The translations under genes were made by a program, and so were the position numbers. From Rhodococcus rhodnii (GTDB lineage: Bacteria; Actinomycetota; Actinomycetes; Mycobacteriales; Pseudonocardiaceae): 64,000 bases of DNA. Numbering within the stretch: position 1 is the stretch's first letter; each line of letters starts with the position of its first letter. Shown here piece by piece: positions 41,833 through 49,994 of this stretch. Below the pieces are notes generated by a model. That model was not told the origin of the DNA and made no database searches. It saw only the letters and a list, made by a program, of their open reading frames with translations. The stretch is taken from positions 1 through 64,000 of the forward strand of contig JOAA01000038.1 of assembly GCA_000720375.1 (NCBI GenBank). The letters are read 5' to 3'.

Positions 41833-43065
41833 ATGCCAGACCGCACAGAGCATTTGCTCGGACTGTTGCTGGGCACCGAGGAGGACTGGCCGCGCGCGTT
41901 CGAGACGCTGGTGAAACGCCTCGGGCGGGTACAGGACAGCGCGGGCGTCGACCACACGGTCGCGACCGAGCGGATCACCATCGAACCGTTCGACCTGCGC
42001 GCGAAACCGCGTTACGACTTGGTCATCGACCGGCTCGCGTACTGGTACTACGTGCCGAGGGAGTGGTTGAAGAAGGTCGCGTTGATGGACGACGTGTACC
42101 TGCTCAACAGCCCGTTCACGTTCCAGTCGATGGAAAAGCACGCGGCGTACTGCGCGATGATGCGGCTGGGGTTGAAGGTGCCGCCGACGTGGCTCGTGCC
42201 GTACAAGAATCCGGTCGATCACGCCAAATACGCCTACACCGCGGCGAAGTACAACCGGCCGTTCGATTTGGACGCTGTCGCCGACCAAGTCGGCTATCCG
42301 CTGTTCATGAAGCCTTACGACGGTGGCGCGTGGCGTGGCGTGTCCCGGATCACCGATCGTCGGACACTGCACGCGGCCTACGACGCCTCCGGCGAAATGC
42401 TGATGCACCTGCAGGCCTCGATCGAGGGCTATGACTCGTTCGCGCGGTCGTTGACGATCGGGCCGGACACCATGGTGATGCGCTTCCAGCCGGAGAAACC
42501 GATGCACGAGCGGTACGCCGTGCAACACGGTTTCCTCTCCCCCGAGGCCGGCACCGAGGTCGTCACGATCTCCCGGCTGATCAACGCGTTCTTCCGGTGG
42601 GAGTTCAACTCCTGCGAGAGCCTGGTCGTCGGCTCGGAGGTCTACCCGATCGACTACGCCAACGCGTGCCCGGACATCTCGATCACCTCGCTGCACTACT
42701 ACTTCCCGTGGGCGATCGGCGCTTTGCTGAAGTGGTCGGTGTTCTGCGCGGTGACCGAGCGCAAGGCCCAGCTGGATCTGGACACCAGGCGCTACTTCGA
42801 GGTCGCCGACTCCGAAATGGACTATTCGGCCAAGCTGGCCGAATATCTCAAGCTGGCCGACGACTACTTCGACACCGCCCGCTACCACGAGTTCTGCGCC
42901 ACTTCACTGTCCCATGTGGACGACATGGTGCGCGACTGGGTCTCCTCACCCGACTTCGACGCCCTGCTCGTCGACACGGTACGCACGACCTATCCACCGG
43001 CGGAACATGATCGGTTCGTCGCGCACTTCCGCGGCCTGATCGGACTCTGGATCCAGGGAGGCTGA
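41833..43065 (+). CDS. ATP-grasp ligase, third gene of the amidoligase operon
   Basis: A 410-aa ATP-grasp enzyme. The N-terminal domain (about 1-120) leads into the ATP-grasp core with VGYPLFMKPYDGGAWRGVSR (K160), a second ATP-binding strand near 195-210 and the metal-binding PIDYANACPD (D274, N277). A unique helical C-terminal extension (about 300-410) has many Tyr, Phe and acidic residues. It resembles the D-Ala-D-Ala-ligase/RimK group in core layout but is not a standard member. GGGAGG lies 8 nt before the ATG. It should activate a carboxylate as acyl phosphate and join it to an amine. Confidence 0.85.
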   Translation: MPDRTEHLLGLLLGTEEDWPRAFETLVKRLGRVQDSAGVDHTVATERITIEPFDLRAKPRYDLVIDRLAYWYYVPREWLKKVALMDDVYLLNSPFTFQSMEKHAAYCAMMRLGLKVPPTWLVPYKNPVDHAKYAYTAAKYNRPFDLDAVADQVGYPLFMKPYDGGAWRGVSRITDRRTLHAAYDASGEMLMHLQASIEGYDSFARSLTIGPDTMVMRFQPEKPMHERYAVQHGFLSPEAGTEVVTISRLINAFFRWEFNSCESLVVGSEVYPIDYANACPDISITSLHYYFPWAIGALLKWSVFCAVTERKAQLDLDTRRYFEVADSEMDYSAKLAEYLKLADDYFDTARYHEFCATSLSHVDDMVRDWVSSPDFDALLVDTVRTTYPPAEHDRFVAHFRGLIGLWIQGG

Positions 43066-43066
43066 C

Positions 43067-44545
43067 ATGGGCCAGGAAGTCGAGAAGCGGGAATTCAGCC
43101 GCGAGGACAGAACCCGCTACCGCCACAAGGTCCGGCGCTGCCTCGACGCGTTCGCCCGGATGCTGCAGGAGTCCCGGTTCGACTTCGAGCGGCCGATGAC
43201 CGGCCTGGAGATCGAGCTCAACCTGGTCAACAACCAGACCGAACCCGCGATGCGCAACGAGGAGGTGCTGGGCGCGATCGCCGATCCGGACTTCGTCACC
43301 GAACTCGGTCAGTTCAACATCGAGATCAACGTCCAGCCGCGTGAGCTTTCCGGCGGTGGCATCACGAAGTTCGAGGAACAGGTGCGGGCCAGCCTGAACG
43401 CCGCGGAGACCAAGGCACGCACCAAAGGCGCGCACATGGTGATGGTCGGCATCCTGCCGACGTTGCGCGCGACCGATCTGACGCGCGACACGTTGTCGGC
43501 GAATCCGCGGTACGCCTTGCTGAACGACCAGATCTTCACCGCACGCGGCGAGGACATGCACATCTCGATCGAGGGCGCTGAACGCCTCGAGGTCACCTGT
43601 GACTCGATCGCGCCCGAGTCCGCCTGCACCAGCTCACAGCTGCACCTGCAGGTCAGCCCGGCGCAGTTCTCGGCGTACTGGAACGCCGCGCAGGCGATCG
43701 CCGGTGTTCAGCTCGCGCTGGCCGCGAACTCGCCGTTCCTGTTCGGGCAGAACCTGTGGCAGGAGACCCGGGTGCCGTTGTTCGAGCAGGCCACCGACAC
43801 CCGGCCGGACGAGTTGAAGGCCCAGGGTGTGCGGCCGCGGGTGTGGTTCGGCGAACGGTGGATCACCTCGGTGTTCGACCTGTTCGAGGAGAACGTCCGG
43901 CTCTATCCGGCCCTGCTGCCCATTGTGGACGAAGAGGACCCGTTCGAGGCCCTGGAGGCCGGGCAGATCCCGTCACTGGCCGAGCTGCGGCTGCACAACG
44001 GCACGATCTACCGGTGGAACCGCCCGGTGTACGACGTCGTCTCCGGAACACCCCACCTGCGCGTGGAGAACCGGGTTCTGCCGGCAGGCCCGACGGTCGC
44101 GGACATGCTGGCCAACGCGGCGTTCTACTTCGGGGTGGTCCGGATGCTGGCCGAGGCCGAACGTCCGATCTGGTCACAGATGTCGTTCAGCGCGGCCGAG
44201 GAGAACTTCCATCTCGGTGCGCGGCAAGGACTTGAGGCTCAGCTGTACTGGCCGGGCGTCGGTTTCGTGCCCGCGGCCGAGCTCGTCCTGCGGCGGCTGC
44301 TGCCGATGGCGTACGAGGGTCTCGACCGCTGGGGCGTGCACCCCGACGAGCGCGACCGCCTGCTCGGCATCATCCAGGACCGCTGCCTGACCGGCCGCAA
44401 CGGCGCAACCTGGCAGGTCAGCGAGGTCACCCGGATCGAGGAGCGGGACAACGCCGACCGCTACGTGGCGCTCAAGCGCATGCTGAACCTCTACATCACC
44501 CACATGCACTCCAACAAGCCGGTCCACACCTGGCCGGTGGAGTAG
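43067..44545 (+). CDS. GCS2-type glutamate-cysteine-ligase-like amidoligase, fourth gene of the operon
   Basis: A 492-aa carboxylate-amine ligase of the YbdK/GCS2 superfamily. The catalytic-core strand GLEIELNLVNNQTEPAM (about 46-62), the FNIEINVQPRELSGGG segment, the ENRVLPAGPTVADMLANAAF region and EENFHLGARQGLEAQLYWPG agree with the fold that binds Glu and ATP/Mg. It starts 1 bp after the ATP-grasp stop. True gamma-glutamyl-cysteine synthesis would be unusual in an organism using mycothiol, so a different amide product is more likely (inference). Confidence 0.87.
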   Translation: MGQEVEKREFSREDRTRYRHKVRRCLDAFARMLQESRFDFERPMTGLEIELNLVNNQTEPAMRNEEVLGAIADPDFVTELGQFNIEINVQPRELSGGGITKFEEQVRASLNAAETKARTKGAHMVMVGILPTLRATDLTRDTLSANPRYALLNDQIFTARGEDMHISIEGAERLEVTCDSIAPESACTSSQLHLQVSPAQFSAYWNAAQAIAGVQLALAANSPFLFGQNLWQETRVPLFEQATDTRPDELKAQGVRPRVWFGERWITSVFDLFEENVRLYPALLPIVDEEDPFEALEAGQIPSLAELRLHNGTIYRWNRPVYDVVSGTPHLRVENRVLPAGPTVADMLANAAFYFGVVRMLAEAERPIWSQMSFSAAEENFHLGARQGLEAQLYWPGVGFVPAAELVLRRLLPMAYEGLDRWGVHPDERDRLLGIIQDRCLTGRNGATWQVSEVTRIEERDNADRYVALKRMLNLYITHMHSNKPVHTWPVE

Positions 44546-44557
44546 CGACTTCGCGAG

Positions 44558-44563
44558 TACAGT
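44558..44563 (+). promoter_or_regulatory. -10 box (TACAGT) of the DoxX gene
   Basis: TACAGT lies 8 nt before the ATG at 44572, so the DoxX gene probably has its own near-leaderless promoter apart from the amidoligase operon. Confidence 0.4.
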
Positions 44564-44571
44564 CTGTCGCC

Positions 44572-44979
44572 ATGTCGGACGGAACTGGCACAAAAGGTGC
44601 GTTGTTGATCGTCAATATCGTGCTGTGGCTTTTGCAGATCGCACTGGGCGCGTACTTCCTCTACAGCGCCTACATGCTGTTCTTCGAGCCCGGCATGGTG
44701 AACAAGTTCAACGACATCGGCTTCGGCCAGTGGTTGCGGTACGTGACCGGAGTACTGGAGACCGCAGGCGCGATCGGCCTGCTCATCCCCGGGCTGTCCG
44801 GGCTGGCCGCGCTCGGGCTCGCACTGGTGATGGTGGGCGCCTCCGCCACCGAGATCTTCATCCTGGCGAACGGAGACGCCACGCTGCCGCTGATCCTGCT
44901 GCTCGCGTCGGTGGTCGTCGCGATCTTCCGGCGCGGCGACATCACCAGGTTCGTCAGCCGACTTTCGCCCGGTCGCTGA
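44572..44979 (+). CDS. DoxX family membrane protein
   Basis: A 135-aa protein with four hydrophobic helices (about 10-33, 50-70, 75-95, 105-122). The segments LQIALGAYFLYSAYMLF and YVTGVLETAGAIGLLIP agree with DoxX/DoxD-like proteins, which take part in redox or thiosulfate metabolism or membrane oxidoreductase complexes in other bacteria. The function here is unknown. It overlaps the convergent phosphatase gene by 26 bp. Confidence 0.82.
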   Translation: MSDGTGTKGALLIVNIVLWLLQIALGAYFLYSAYMLFFEPGMVNKFNDIGFGQWLRYVTGVLETAGAIGLLIPGLSGLAALGLALVMVGASATEIFILANGDATLPLILLLASVVVAIFRRGDITRFVSRLSPGR

Positions 44980-45403
44980 ACCGCAGGACCCACTTGCGCT
45001 GCCACGGCGTCTCGACAGCGCGCCGGTTGTAGTACTCACGGACCCAGGGGATGGCTTCGGCCGGTGCCGTTCCGGCCAGGATCGCCAGGCAGGACATGAC
45101 TGTGCCGGTCCGGCCGACGCCGCCCCCGCACGCGACCTCCACTCGCTTGCCCGCGCGAGCCGTGTCGTGGAGTTTGCGGATCGCGCGAATGGCCGCGCCG
45201 GTGTCCTTGGGCAGCAGGAAATCCGGCCATTCGATCCAGTCGTGCGGCCACTCGATCACGTGTTTGCGCTGCATCTTGGCCGACCCGAGGTAGAGACCAT
45301 ACTCCGGCTTCTCACCGGGTGGCTCGGGATTGCGCAGGCCACGGCCACGGATCCAGGTCCCGTCGGGCAACTGGAAGGCACCATGAAAATGGGAACTGGT
45401 CAT
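44954..45403 (-). CDS. Protein tyrosine phosphatase (dual-specificity type)
   Basis: A 149-aa phosphatase. The P-loop is VACGGGVGRTGT (C92-x5-R98), followed by VMSCLAILAG. The general acid may be the Asp in LPKDTG. The rest of the fold fits the cysteine-based phosphatase superfamily in minimal form, with no targeting or membrane segment. Substrates are unknown. Confidence 0.85.
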   Translation of the reverse strand: MTSSHFHGAFQLPDGTWIRGRGLRNPEPPGEKPEYGLYLGSAKMQRKHVIEWPHDWIEWPDFLLPKDTGAAIRAIRKLHDTARAGKRVEVACGGGVGRTGTVMSCLAILAGTAPAEAIPWVREYYNRRAVETPWQRKWVLRFSDRAKVG

Positions 45404-45443
45404 GAGGCCTTTCTACCCATTCCCATGGTGCCGCGCAGGCGTT

Positions 45444-46676
45444 TTACTCAGTGCAATTCGGTTCGCGCACGCCGCCCTGAATCCACGGCAGGTTCACCTT
45501 CCGGAACGCGATCGACCGGTGGGACGTCGAGCTGCTCCCGGTGTTCTCGTTGACCTCGATCAACGCACCGACGTGGTAGTCGGCGGTCTTCACGATGCTC
45601 GAGTAGCCGCCTTCCTTGTAGTTGCCGCCTTCCAGCGGCAGCGGTGCGTCGGCGAACGGACGGCTGTAGCTCCAGGTTTTGCCTTCGTCCTCGCTCATCC
45701 GGATCCGCATCTTCGTGCGGGTCGTCGTGCTCGCCGAGTTCACGAACGCCAACCGCGCGGGCGCGTCGGCGTTGTACCGCATGGTCGACGCTTCGTTCAG
45801 CGGGTCAAGCAGGCAGTCGGCACCGGAGAACGGCGTGAAGCCGCCTTCGATCGTGCCGCGCGCCACCCAGCGACGCTTGACGTTCTCCCAGTTGCCCGAG
45901 GTCGGACGGTCGTTGCGGTACAGCCTGCCGTCGACCAGTTCGAGCACGGTCGACTCGCCGGTCTGCTCCATCGCCGCACCGGCCGTGGTCTTCATGACCT
46001 GGACTTTCCAGGTCTGGCCGTGGTCATCGCTGTAGATGTTGCGGTGCTGGGCCGGGATCACCAGCCTGCCCGGGTTGCGCACGGTCGTCTGGATGCCGAC
46101 ACCAGGGCCGACCGCGTCCCAGTTCCAGCTCTTGCCCGTGGCGAGTTCGCGTGGCTTGAGGGTCTCGGACATGTTCACCGGCGCTGTCCAGGTCGCGCCG
46201 TCGTTCGTGCTGGACGAGAGCCACACCTGCCGGTCGTCCCACGAGTCGACCGGGTGGTGGCCTTCCGGCTGGCGGTTCATGAACAGCCAGATCTTGCCGT
46301 TCGACCGGTCGACCACCGGCGTGGGATTGCCCCACACGCCCAGGCCGCCGCCGACCACCTCGGCCAGCTTGGACCAGGTCGCGCCGTTGTCGAACGAGCG
46401 CTTGTACAAGAGGTTGATGTTGCCGTAGTCGGCGTTGTTCTCCGCACGGCCTTCGACGAACGCGATCAGCGTGTCGTTGTTGGTACGGACCAGGGCCGGG
46501 ATCCGGAACGAGTGGTATCGGATGCCGTTGAGCGTGTCATCGCCGCCACCGTCGAAGATGATCTTCTCGGAGTGTGACTCGGCGGCGGCCGAGGCGACGC
46601 CCGGCAACGCGGTTGTCATGATCATGGCTGCGAGCAGCAGCCGTCCCCAGGACTTCGAAGCCTGCATGGGCAGCAT
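45444..46676 (-). CDS. Exported sialidase (BNR/Asp-box exo-alpha-sialidase)
   Basis: A 410-aa secreted glycosidase. The signal peptide (MLPMQASKSWGRLLLAAMIM...) ends near VASAAAES. The FRIP motif is YHSFRIPALV and four Asp boxes are visible: SFDNGATWS, STNDGATWT, SDDHGQTWK and SEDEGKTWS. These define the six-bladed sialidase propeller. It removes terminal sialic acid from host or environmental glycans. The start may be ATG 46676 or ATG 46667; neither has a ribosome site. It is divergent from the cyclophilin gene. Confidence 0.9.
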   Translation of the reverse strand: MLPMQASKSWGRLLLAAMIMTTALPGVASAAAESHSEKIIFDGGGDDTLNGIRYHSFRIPALVRTNNDTLIAFVEGRAENNADYGNINLLYKRSFDNGATWSKLAEVVGGGLGVWGNPTPVVDRSNGKIWLFMNRQPEGHHPVDSWDDRQVWLSSSTNDGATWTAPVNMSETLKPRELATGKSWNWDAVGPGVGIQTTVRNPGRLVIPAQHRNIYSDDHGQTWKVQVMKTTAGAAMEQTGESTVLELVDGRLYRNDRPTSGNWENVKRRWVARGTIEGGFTPFSGADCLLDPLNEASTMRYNADAPARLAFVNSASTTTRTKMRIRMSEDEGKTWSYSRPFADAPLPLEGGNYKEGGYSSIVKTADYHVGALIEVNENTGSSSTSHRSIAFRKVNLPWIQGGVREPNCTE

Positions 46677-46724
46677 CGTGGCCAGCGCGGATACAAGCCA
46701 GGTACAACCGCTGGACCTGGGCAT

Positions 46725-46730
46725 TATTGT
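46725..46730 (+). promoter_or_regulatory. -10 box (TATTGT) of the cyclophilin gene
   Basis: TATTGT is followed by CTGCGC and the ATG at 46737, the leaderless arrangement. Confidence 0.5.
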
Positions 46731-46736
46731 CTGCGC

Positions 46737-47405
46737 ATGAAGCTTCGTTGGGTATTCACCACTGTCGTCGCCTTAGCGGCCTCAGTTCTCGCGGCCGCAC
46801 CGGCCCAGGCTTCGACCGTGAAGCCGTTCGTCCGGTGCGAGTTCACGCCGACGCCGGAGAACCCGTCGCCTCGGCCGGTCATGCGGCCGCTGCCGTACGC
46901 GCTGACCATCGGCACGCAGAAGGTCACGTTCAAGACCAACTACGGCCCCATCGTCATCGAACTCAACCGTGCGGGCGCGGCCCCGTGCGCGGCCCACAAC
47001 ATGGCCAGCCTGATCGTGCAGCGCTTCTACAACAAGAGTCAGTGCTGGCGGCTGACGAACAACGCGCGGCTCGGCGTACTGCAGTGCGGTGACCTGATCA
47101 AGGCCGAGGTGGGCGGGCCTGGCTACAAGTTCGCCGACGAGGTCACCGGCAAGGAGACCTATCCGCGCGGCACCGTCGCGATGGGCAACCAGGGGCCGGG
47201 CACCAACGGCAGCGAGTTCTTCATCGTGCACTCCTTCGCCAACATCGCGCCGAAGTACTCGGTGTTCGGCAAGGTCGTGCGCGGGATGGACGTGCTGGAC
47301 CGGATCGTGGCCAACGGCATCATCGACACCGACCCGGCGGTGCCCGGCGACGGCCTGCCCGCCAAGCCGGTGAAGATCGAGAAAGCCACCTTGACGGGTT
47401 TCTAG
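46737..47405 (+). CDS. Exported cyclophilin-type peptidyl-prolyl isomerase
   Basis: A 222-aa secreted PPIase. The signal peptide covers 1-26 (ending APAQAS). The cyclophilin fold follows: TFKTNYGPIVIELN, the segment VQRFYNKSQCWRL (equivalent of F-Y-x-x-x-x-x-HR, with W-R at the catalytic Arg), LQCGDLI, GTVAMGNQGPGTNGSEFFI and YSVFGKVVRGMDVLDRI. The His of the usual FHR is replaced by W in QCWRL. It assists folding of exported proteins. TATTGT 6 nt before the ATG indicates a leaderless mRNA. Confidence 0.9.
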   Translation: MKLRWVFTTVVALAASVLAAAPAQASTVKPFVRCEFTPTPENPSPRPVMRPLPYALTIGTQKVTFKTNYGPIVIELNRAGAAPCAAHNMASLIVQRFYNKSQCWRLTNNARLGVLQCGDLIKAEVGGPGYKFADEVTGKETYPRGTVAMGNQGPGTNGSEFFIVHSFANIAPKYSVFGKVVRGMDVLDRIVANGIIDTDPAVPGDGLPAKPVKIEKATLTGF

Positions 47406-47627
47406 GCCGTTCCACAGCGGTCCCGCTCGGGCGCGGAAGTCGACGACCTCGGTGACCAGAGCCTCTGGCACCGAGGCATCGAGCCCTCCTCGAGCGTTCC
47501 TCGAGCCAGGCGCCGACCGTCCCGGCGCGGCTATGCAGCGTCAACAGCCCGGTTCACCGCGCCGGCACCGCCCGTTTGTACGCCGATTGTGCAAAGCGTA
47601 TGCAGGGTGAGGAGCACGATTCGTTCC

Positions 47628-47945
47628 GTGCCCGCACCTAAGAAATATCCGGACGAGCTGCGCACGCGCGCCGTCCGCCTGGTGTTCGACACCCGACGGG
47701 CCCGTGGCAACTCCTACGGCGTCATCGCCGAGGTCGCCACCAGGCTCGGGATCGGCGACCAGTCACTGCGCAGCTGGGTCCGGCAAGCCGAAATCCACGG
47801 CGAGTCGACCGGAACACCGATGTCCGCCGAACGCCGGATCACCGAACTGACCAGAGAAGTCCAGCAGCTTCGCCGGTCCAACGAGATACTGAAGGCGGCA
47901 TCGGCTTTTTTCGCGCGGGAGCTCGACCCGCGACCGAGCAGCTGA
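47628..47945 (+). CDS. IS3-family transposase OrfA
   Basis: A 105-aa protein starting VPAPKKYPDELRTRAVRLVF with the helix-turn-helix in VATRLGIGDQSLRSWVRQAE and a C-terminal leucine-zipper-like helix ITELTREVQQLRRSNEILKA. It ends FFARELDPRPSS, where the -1 shift to OrfB normally occurs. The start is GTG at 47628. It looks intact, but without a functional OrfB it cannot move the element. Confidence 0.85.
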   Translation: MPAPKKYPDELRTRAVRLVFDTRRARGNSYGVIAEVATRLGIGDQSLRSWVRQAEIHGESTGTPMSAERRITELTREVQQLRRSNEILKAASAFFARELDPRPSS

Positions 47946-48523
47946 TCAAGTTCGTCAACGAGCACAAAAGCACGTTCGGAGTCGAGCCGATCTGCCGGGT
48001 ACTGGGGATCGCTCCGTCGACGTACTACGCGGCCATAACCCGGCCGCCGTCGCAACGCTCACGCCGTGACGAGGAAGTGAAACGCGAAATCCTCCGTATC
48101 TTCGCGGAGACCTCGGCCGGGTCACGGCGGATCTGGCGCAGGCTCAACAGCGAAGGCGTCCAGGTGGCCCGCTGCACCGTGGAACGGCTGATGCGTGAGC
48201 TGAAGATCTCCGGTGGACCGCGGCCGACCACGACCGACAGTCCCAAGATCCGCCGGTGGTACGTGGACTTCCACGGTGGCGCGTTGTTCGTCGTCGACGA
48301 GACCGCACGCAAGATCGTCGCCTATGAGCGGTGCGGCACCATCTCGACCGAACGTGTGCTCACCGCTTTGGAGACCGCGCTGTGGGGCGCGGCATGGCAT
48401 CACGGGCATACCGTGATCACCTACAGCGAGCGTCTCGCCGCGTCTGGAGTGGACATCACGGTGGGGTCCGTCGGCGAAAGCCCGATGGCTCACTCGATGA
48501 TCAAGTGGTACAACGGGAGTTGA
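47942..48523 (+). pseudogene. IS3-family transposase OrfB, inactivated
   Basis: The frame is open from about 47942 with LIKFVNEHKSTFGVEPICRV, then HTH_21-like STYYAAITRPPSQRSRRDEE and EILRIFAETSAGSRRIWRRL. The rve domain begins WYVDF (first Asp kept), but the expected HSDRGSQYTS segment is replaced by HGHTVITYSERLAASG, and the end, VGSVGESPMAHSMIKWYNGS, lacks the catalytic Glu helix. The protein stops about 80 residues short of normal OrfB length. It was read without a stop only because frame was kept, so it decayed mainly by small in-frame changes. Confidence 0.8.
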
Positions 48524-48576
48524 CGTAGGAGTCCGCCGCCAGCAGGACAACACTCATACGCTCGTAAGGAGCTGTC

Positions 48577-49563
48577 ATGACTGTGCCCGTCCGGCGGCGT
48601 CGACTCATCGCCGCACTCGCGACAATTCTGGTTTCCACCACGGCTTGCAACGGTGTGCAGGGCGGCAGCAACGCCGCCTCCTACCCCAATCGCGCCGTGC
48701 AGTTCACAGTTCCGTTTCCGCCAGGCGGAAGCACCGACATCGTCGGTCGCGCGGTCGCCAAGGTCGCGGAAAAGCAACTGGGACAATCCATGCCGGTCGC
48801 CAACAAGCCCGGCGCGAACGGTGCCGTCGGCGGTAAGGAGGTGCTCGCACAACCGCCGGACGGGTACAACATCGGTCTGTTGGTCAAGTCCTTGTTCGCG
48901 ATCACGCCATTGGCTGTCAAGGATCCGACCGCGATCCAGCTGGACAAACTGACCATTGTGGCCACACTGACCACCGAGGACTACATCCTCGTGGTGAACG
49001 CGGACTCGCCGTACCAGTCGCTCAAGGATCTGCTCGGTGCGCCGTCGATCAGGTACGCGACGTCCGGCGTCGGCACCGGAGCCCAGCTGTCCCAAGCTCT
49101 GTTGTTCAAAGCGGCCAACGTCAAGGCGACCGACGTGCCGTTCGACGGCGGCGCGCCTGCCGTGACTGCCTTGCTGGGCAAGCAAGTCGACGCGTTATCG
49201 GGTTCGTTGTCGGAGACCATGCCGCACATCAAGGCAGGCAAGATGCGCGCGTTGGCCGTGTTCTCCGAGCAGCGCAGCAAGTTCGTCCCCGATGTGCCGA
49301 CAGTCAAGGAAAGCGGCCACGACGTCGTGGTCGACCAGCGCCGGTTCGTCGTCGCGCCGGCCGGCCTGCCTGAATCGGTGTCGGCGAAGCTTTCGACCAG
49401 CTTCGCCGAAGCACGCAAGGACGCGGCCTACGAGAAGTTCCTGAGCGACAACTACGTCGATCGCTGGGAGGTCTCCGGCGACGAGGCACGGACACACATC
49501 GCCGAAGCAGCCAGAGAGTACGCCGAACAGGTCCGCAAGTACGGTCTGACGTTCACCTCATGA
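48577..49563 (+). CDS. tctC: Tripartite tricarboxylate transporter substrate-binding lipoprotein (TctC/Bug)
   Basis: A 328-aa solute-binding protein. A signal with lipobox STTAC (lipid Cys 24) is followed by YPNRAVQFTVPFPPGGSTDI, the Bug-family signature, and VANKPGANGAVGGKEVLAQP. AAGGAG lies 6 nt before the ATG. It captures a carboxylate (citrate-like or other) for the TctAB permease. Next gene overlaps by ATGA. Confidence 0.92.
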   Translation: MTVPVRRRRLIAALATILVSTTACNGVQGGSNAASYPNRAVQFTVPFPPGGSTDIVGRAVAKVAEKQLGQSMPVANKPGANGAVGGKEVLAQPPDGYNIGLLVKSLFAITPLAVKDPTAIQLDKLTIVATLTTEDYILVVNADSPYQSLKDLLGAPSIRYATSGVGTGAQLSQALLFKAANVKATDVPFDGGAPAVTALLGKQVDALSGSLSETMPHIKAGKMRALAVFSEQRSKFVPDVPTVKESGHDVVVDQRRFVVAPAGLPESVSAKLSTSFAEARKDAAYEKFLSDNYVDRWEVSGDEARTHIAEAAREYAEQVRKYGLTFTS

Positions 49564-49985
49564 CGCGGGCCGCGGCAGGCATTCCGCCGATCCTGCTCGG
49601 CCTGGTCGCACTGTGGTTCGCCACCGACCTCGACTTCGGGTCGTTGACCAATCCCGGCCCGGGGTTGTGGCCGATCGTGGTGTCCGTGCTGCTGATCATC
49701 GCCGGGATCCTGATCATCGTCGAGGCCAGGCAGGACACCGAAGGGCTGACGCGCGGCGCGATCACGGTCGTGATCGCCGCGGTCAGCCTGGCTGTGTACG
49801 CGTATCTGTTCGAGCTCACCGGGTTCGAGATTCCGACGGTTCTGCTGCTCGTCCTGTGGTTGAAGGCGTTCGGCCGGGAACCCTGGCTGGTCACCGGGAT
49901 TGTCTCGGTAGTCGCGACCGCGGCGGCGTATGCCCTGTTCATCCTCGGTCTGGGTGTGCCGTTGCCGCACCTGCTCGTGATCTGA
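49560..49985 (+). CDS. tctB: Tripartite tricarboxylate transporter small subunit TctB
   Basis: A 141-aa protein with four hydrophobic helices and the N-terminal PPILLGLVALWFATDLDFGS segment with GPGLWPIVV typical of TctB. It stabilises the large permease. It overlaps tctC and lies 9 bp before tctA. Confidence 0.88.
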   Translation: MTRAAAGIPPILLGLVALWFATDLDFGSLTNPGPGLWPIVVSVLLIIAGILIIVEARQDTEGLTRGAITVVIAAVSLAVYAYLFELTGFEIPTVLLLVLWLKAFGREPWLVTGIVSVVATAAAYALFILGLGVPLPHLLVI

Positions 49986-49994
49986 AGGGACGTC

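Larger units (their letters stand above)
47628..48523 (+). mobile_element. Decayed IS3-family insertion sequence (orfA plus orfB remnant)
   Basis: The element keeps a near-complete orfA and a continuous but degenerate orfB in the -1 frame, the usual IS3 arrangement for programmed frameshifting. OrfB has lost the DDE triad around the second Asp and the Glu. No clear terminal inverted repeats or target duplication can be seen in the flanks, so its ends are undefined. Confidence 0.75.

Noticed and set aside
43067..44545. Glutathione biosynthesis (gshA)
   Set aside because: The protein belongs to the GCS2 superfamily, but the ATP-grasp partner is not a recognisable glutathione synthetase, the operon contains two esterases, and the host appears to use mycothiol.
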